Below, one piece after another: positions 21,515-23,459 of a DNA stretch of 23,459 nt. This DNA is from a virus. Position 1 is the stretch's first letter. Each line of letters starts with the position of its first letter. The stretch spans positions 1 to 23,459 of the IMG/VR virus record IMGVR_UViG_3300025767_000128; one strand, 5' to 3'. The position numbers and the translations under genes were made by a program. The notes beneath the pieces were generated by a model. It was not told the DNA's origin. It was given only the letters and a program-made list of their open reading frames with translations, and did no database searches.

Positions 21515-23338
21515 ATGAAATTAATTGACAAGTTAAAAGAATTTGTAGAGAGTGGTAAAAGACACAAAATCATTACCGCAACCATCTCTGAAATTAGAGA
21601 AATCTTCAAACCTAAAGAGGATGTTCCAGCAGTATTTAAGATTCAGTTTTACATCTTTAACTCTGTATGGAATCGTATTCCTAACTTTGGTATTTCTTCT
21701 GTATTAGAAGATAAATTGAAATACGCAATCAAAATTGGTAGTGGTATTTCTTCGTATAACCAACTTCCAATTTCTTGGATTGAGGATAGGGTTTTCAAAC
21801 TTAAAAACTTCCTAATGAAAGATAGGGGACACATCACTACTTTGGTGTGTTGGTTGTATTCGGAGAAGTTTTCAATTACAGCCTTTGAAAAAATTGTTGA
21901 TAAACTAATCACCGAATACAAAGCAGTTGATGATTGGAAGAAAGATTTTTCAGTTTCACATACTGTTTCCATCTTAGAAGAAGTTCAATCTTACATTGAA
22001 GAATCAAAGAACCAACAAAAGAAAGTTGGAACTAAGAAGTCAGACCAGAAACTTTCTATTCAGATGATTTGTGAGAATGTTCCATCATTTGGTGAAACCC
22101 TTAATGATTTTGAAGTAAGTATTGAGGTTCGTAGAGAAAGTATCTATGTTCATATGTTGGAGATTTTAGCACTTAATAATACTTTCAATAAATGGATTGA
22201 ATATCAGAAAGCGTTCCTTGCTTTTGTTGGTAAGGTAATGAGAAAAGATGGGTCTGATAACTACTTTAGAGATATTCTTAATATTGAAGCAATCCGAAAC
22301 CACATTGATACTCTGAACACATTTGTGGGTAATTCTAAGATTGCAATTTTCTCATCAGCAATCGCTTCTTACAAACGAAAGGTATCCGAATATAGTGAAA
22401 TCATCCCTATGAGGTTTTTGGGATTACGAAAGTTGACTACCTTTGATAAGAGAGGTTCATATTACTACTCATCAACCGAAAGTAATATTGAAGAACAGTT
22501 GATGGCTTTACACACCAATGGTGTTACTGAAGCTGAGGCTAAATTAGAGTTGACAATTATGAATCAAATCGCTGATAATGTGGCTTGGGATTCATATGAA
22601 GAGAAACGAAAAGAACTATTGGGTTCACAACCTGATAAGTTAAACACTACCAATTTAGCAGATGCCTCATTGGGTAAAGAAGATTTCGGTATGGCTTGTG
22701 TGGATGCTGTAATGGAATTGAGAGCATCTCTACCACATATGGGTGATAGAAAATCGGAAAAACAAATCAACCTATTGGTTACTGATTTTGTAAATGGTTT
22801 GATTGCACAAATGGAAGAGGTGGTTGATGATGAAACTCTTTTTAATGTTGGGGCTACTATGGATAACCGATTCCAAAAGTTGATTCTACCAACTTACATC
22901 AAACTTAAAGATACATACACATCAGAAACTCCAACCGATAATAAACAAACAATTTACGAAACCCTACTTAACGAACTTAAACCATTCCTAAACGGACAGA
23001 CTAAGTTCAAAGTAATGAAGTTTACAGCTGAATCTTACAAAGAACCTGAAGTTACTACGATTGACTTTGGAACAAATAAACGAGGTGAAGCTGGTTTGGA
23101 TTTGGGACAGAGAAAACAAAGTATGGGGTACACCATTCAGAATTGTATTGTTCAGCAAAAACACCACAACCGCTCTGAAAATGATGTTGACCACAATATT
23201 TCAAATGTGGATTATTGGAAGTGGTATTCTAAAGCTAACTTTGAGTTGGTTATGAAGAATCAACAACACTTTATCTCAATTGGTGAGTTTAGTGTTTTGG
23301 CTGATGCACACACATTAAATAACATTTTTAACGCATAA
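21515..23338 (+). CDS. Large unknown protein with a possible degenerate HNH-like C-terminus
   Basis: A 607-aa, largely helical protein that I do not recognise as a whole. The first ~500 residues contain many charged amphipathic helices and no membrane segment. A Lys/Gln/Ser-rich linker (about residues 164-180) divides off an N-terminal domain. The last ~80 residues ('GLDLGQRKQSMGYTIQNCIV' with D529, Q532, N543, then 'KHHNRSENDVDHN' with N552) follow the D-x-GH...G...N..(L/V)Q....NR pattern of HNH-type nucleases, but the catalytic His of 'GH' is Gln532. It may therefore be an inactive or variant nuclease domain, or the likeness may be chance. It is transcribed from P9 as a single cassette. Confidence 0.6.
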   Translation: MKLIDKLKEFVESGKRHKIITATISEIREIFKPKEDVPAVFKIQFYIFNSVWNRIPNFGISSVLEDKLKYAIKIGSGISSYNQLPISWIEDRVFKLKNFLMKDRGHITTLVCWLYSEKFSITAFEKIVDKLITEYKAVDDWKKDFSVSHTVSILEEVQSYIEESKNQQKKVGTKKSDQKLSIQMICENVPSFGETLNDFEVSIEVRRESIYVHMLEILALNNTFNKWIEYQKAFLAFVGKVMRKDGSDNYFRDILNIEAIRNHIDTLNTFVGNSKIAIFSSAIASYKRKVSEYSEIIPMRFLGLRKLTTFDKRGSYYYSSTESNIEEQLMALHTNGVTEAEAKLELTIMNQIADNVAWDSYEEKRKELLGSQPDKLNTTNLADASLGKEDFGMACVDAVMELRASLPHMGDRKSEKQINLLVTDFVNGLIAQMEEVVDDETLFNVGATMDNRFQKLILPTYIKLKDTYTSETPTDNKQTIYETLLNELKPFLNGQTKFKVMKFTAESYKEPEVTTIDFGTNKRGEAGLDLGQRKQSMGYTIQNCIVQQKHHNRSENDVDHNISNVDYWKWYSKANFELVMKNQQHFISIGEFSVLADAHTLNNIFNA

Positions 23339-23347
23339 TTTTGCGTT
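23330..23347 (+). terminator. Weak hairpin over the stop codon of the 607-aa gene
   Basis: AACGCA (23330-23335) and TGCGTT (23342-23347) form a 6-bp stem with a 6-base loop holding the TAA stop. Only a short T-rich tail follows, so it is a poor terminator and may only slow or mark the 3' end. Confidence 0.3.
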
Positions 23348-23396
23348 TACTTCCTCTACCATGTATGTATATGTGTAGAAACATTAAAAATAAAAT

Positions 23397-23459
23397 ATGA
23401 GAGTATTAGTAATACCAAATTACACAAACTTTGGGATGGCAAAGGACATCAATAGGGAT
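23397..23459 (+). CDS. Start of an unknown gene, cut by the window end
   Basis: An ATG after an A-rich leader (aaaaataaaat) opens a frame that reads MRVLVIPNYTNFGMAK and runs to the window end (21 codons). The 'RVLVIPNYTN' strand could open a Rossmann-like domain, for example of a glycosyltransferase, but too little is visible. The ~58-base gap before it has only a poor promoter match (TATATGTG at 23368-23375). Confidence 0.5.
   Translation, partial: MRVLVIPNYTNFGMAKDINRD

Noticed and set aside
1-23459. tRNA genes, CRISPR arrays, insertion sequences, integrase or attachment sites
   Set aside because: I saw no cloverleaf-like sequence, no regularly spaced repeats, no transposase or integrase motif and no terminal inverted repeats.

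Overview
The window is AT-rich and every gene I can support lies on the + strand, packed with gaps of a few bases or with ATGA/TAATG overlaps. It looks like part of a tailed phage genome of the T4-like (contractile-tail) type infecting a member of the Bacteroidota, probably an aquatic flavobacterium. Two things point to that host: nine promoters of the TTTG / TAnnTTTG type used by Bacteroidota sigma factors, and the near absence of Shine-Dalgarno sequences (one clear exception, before 8609). The phage assignment rests on baseplate genes, a gp32-like ssDNA-binding protein, a UvsX/RecA recombinase, a DnaB/gp41-like helicase and a FEN-type nuclease.

Layout. (1) 1-3325: end of a tail/baseplate block: a truncated tube-like baseplate protein, a gp53/LysM-like wedge protein, a large hub-like protein and a small unknown. 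(2) 3326-5642: two non-structural genes, each with its own promoter: a family 2 glycosyltransferase and a compact, divergent family A DNA polymerase. (3) 5643-9933: virion/lysis block: an HExxH metallopeptidase-like protein, a 701-aa unknown of probable virion type, a 133-aa unknown, a peptidoglycan-binding lysin candidate and a coupled 21-codon ORF, closed by a clear rho-independent terminator. TATTTATA boxes, possibly late promoters, precede 5675 and 8609 (and also 10680). (4) 9935-10604: small promoter-gene cassettes (an HEAGH metallopeptidase and a 54-aa HAD-like stub). (5) 10680-15355: replication and recombination: SSB, UvsX, a small unknown, FEN/RNase H, helicase. (6) 15501-19499: a histone H1 (Hc1)-like protein and nucleotide metabolism: NrdB, a SET-domain protein, MazG, NrdA and thioredoxin. 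(7) 19499-21460: a small HTH protein and two tandem paralogues resembling the Mu Mom DNA-modification enzyme, with a 52-aa gene between them. (8) 21515-end: a 607-aa unknown with an HNH-like tail, then the start of another gene.

How the genes work together: SSB, UvsX, FEN and helicase form the core of a recombination-linked replisome. NrdA, NrdB, thioredoxin and MazG supply and clean the dNTP pool. The Mom-like pair may modify the DNA being made. The Hc1-like protein could compact it, and the SET protein encoded 1 kb away is a candidate lysine methyltransferase for it. Apart from the lysin-terminator pair, most module borders are set by a highly similar ~32-bp promoter whose -33 box often overlaps the stop codon of the gene before it.

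The points I consider most novel are this extended dyad-containing promoter family, the Hc1-like + SET pairing, the tandem Mom-like paralogues and the minimal family A polymerase with a changed steric-gate position.
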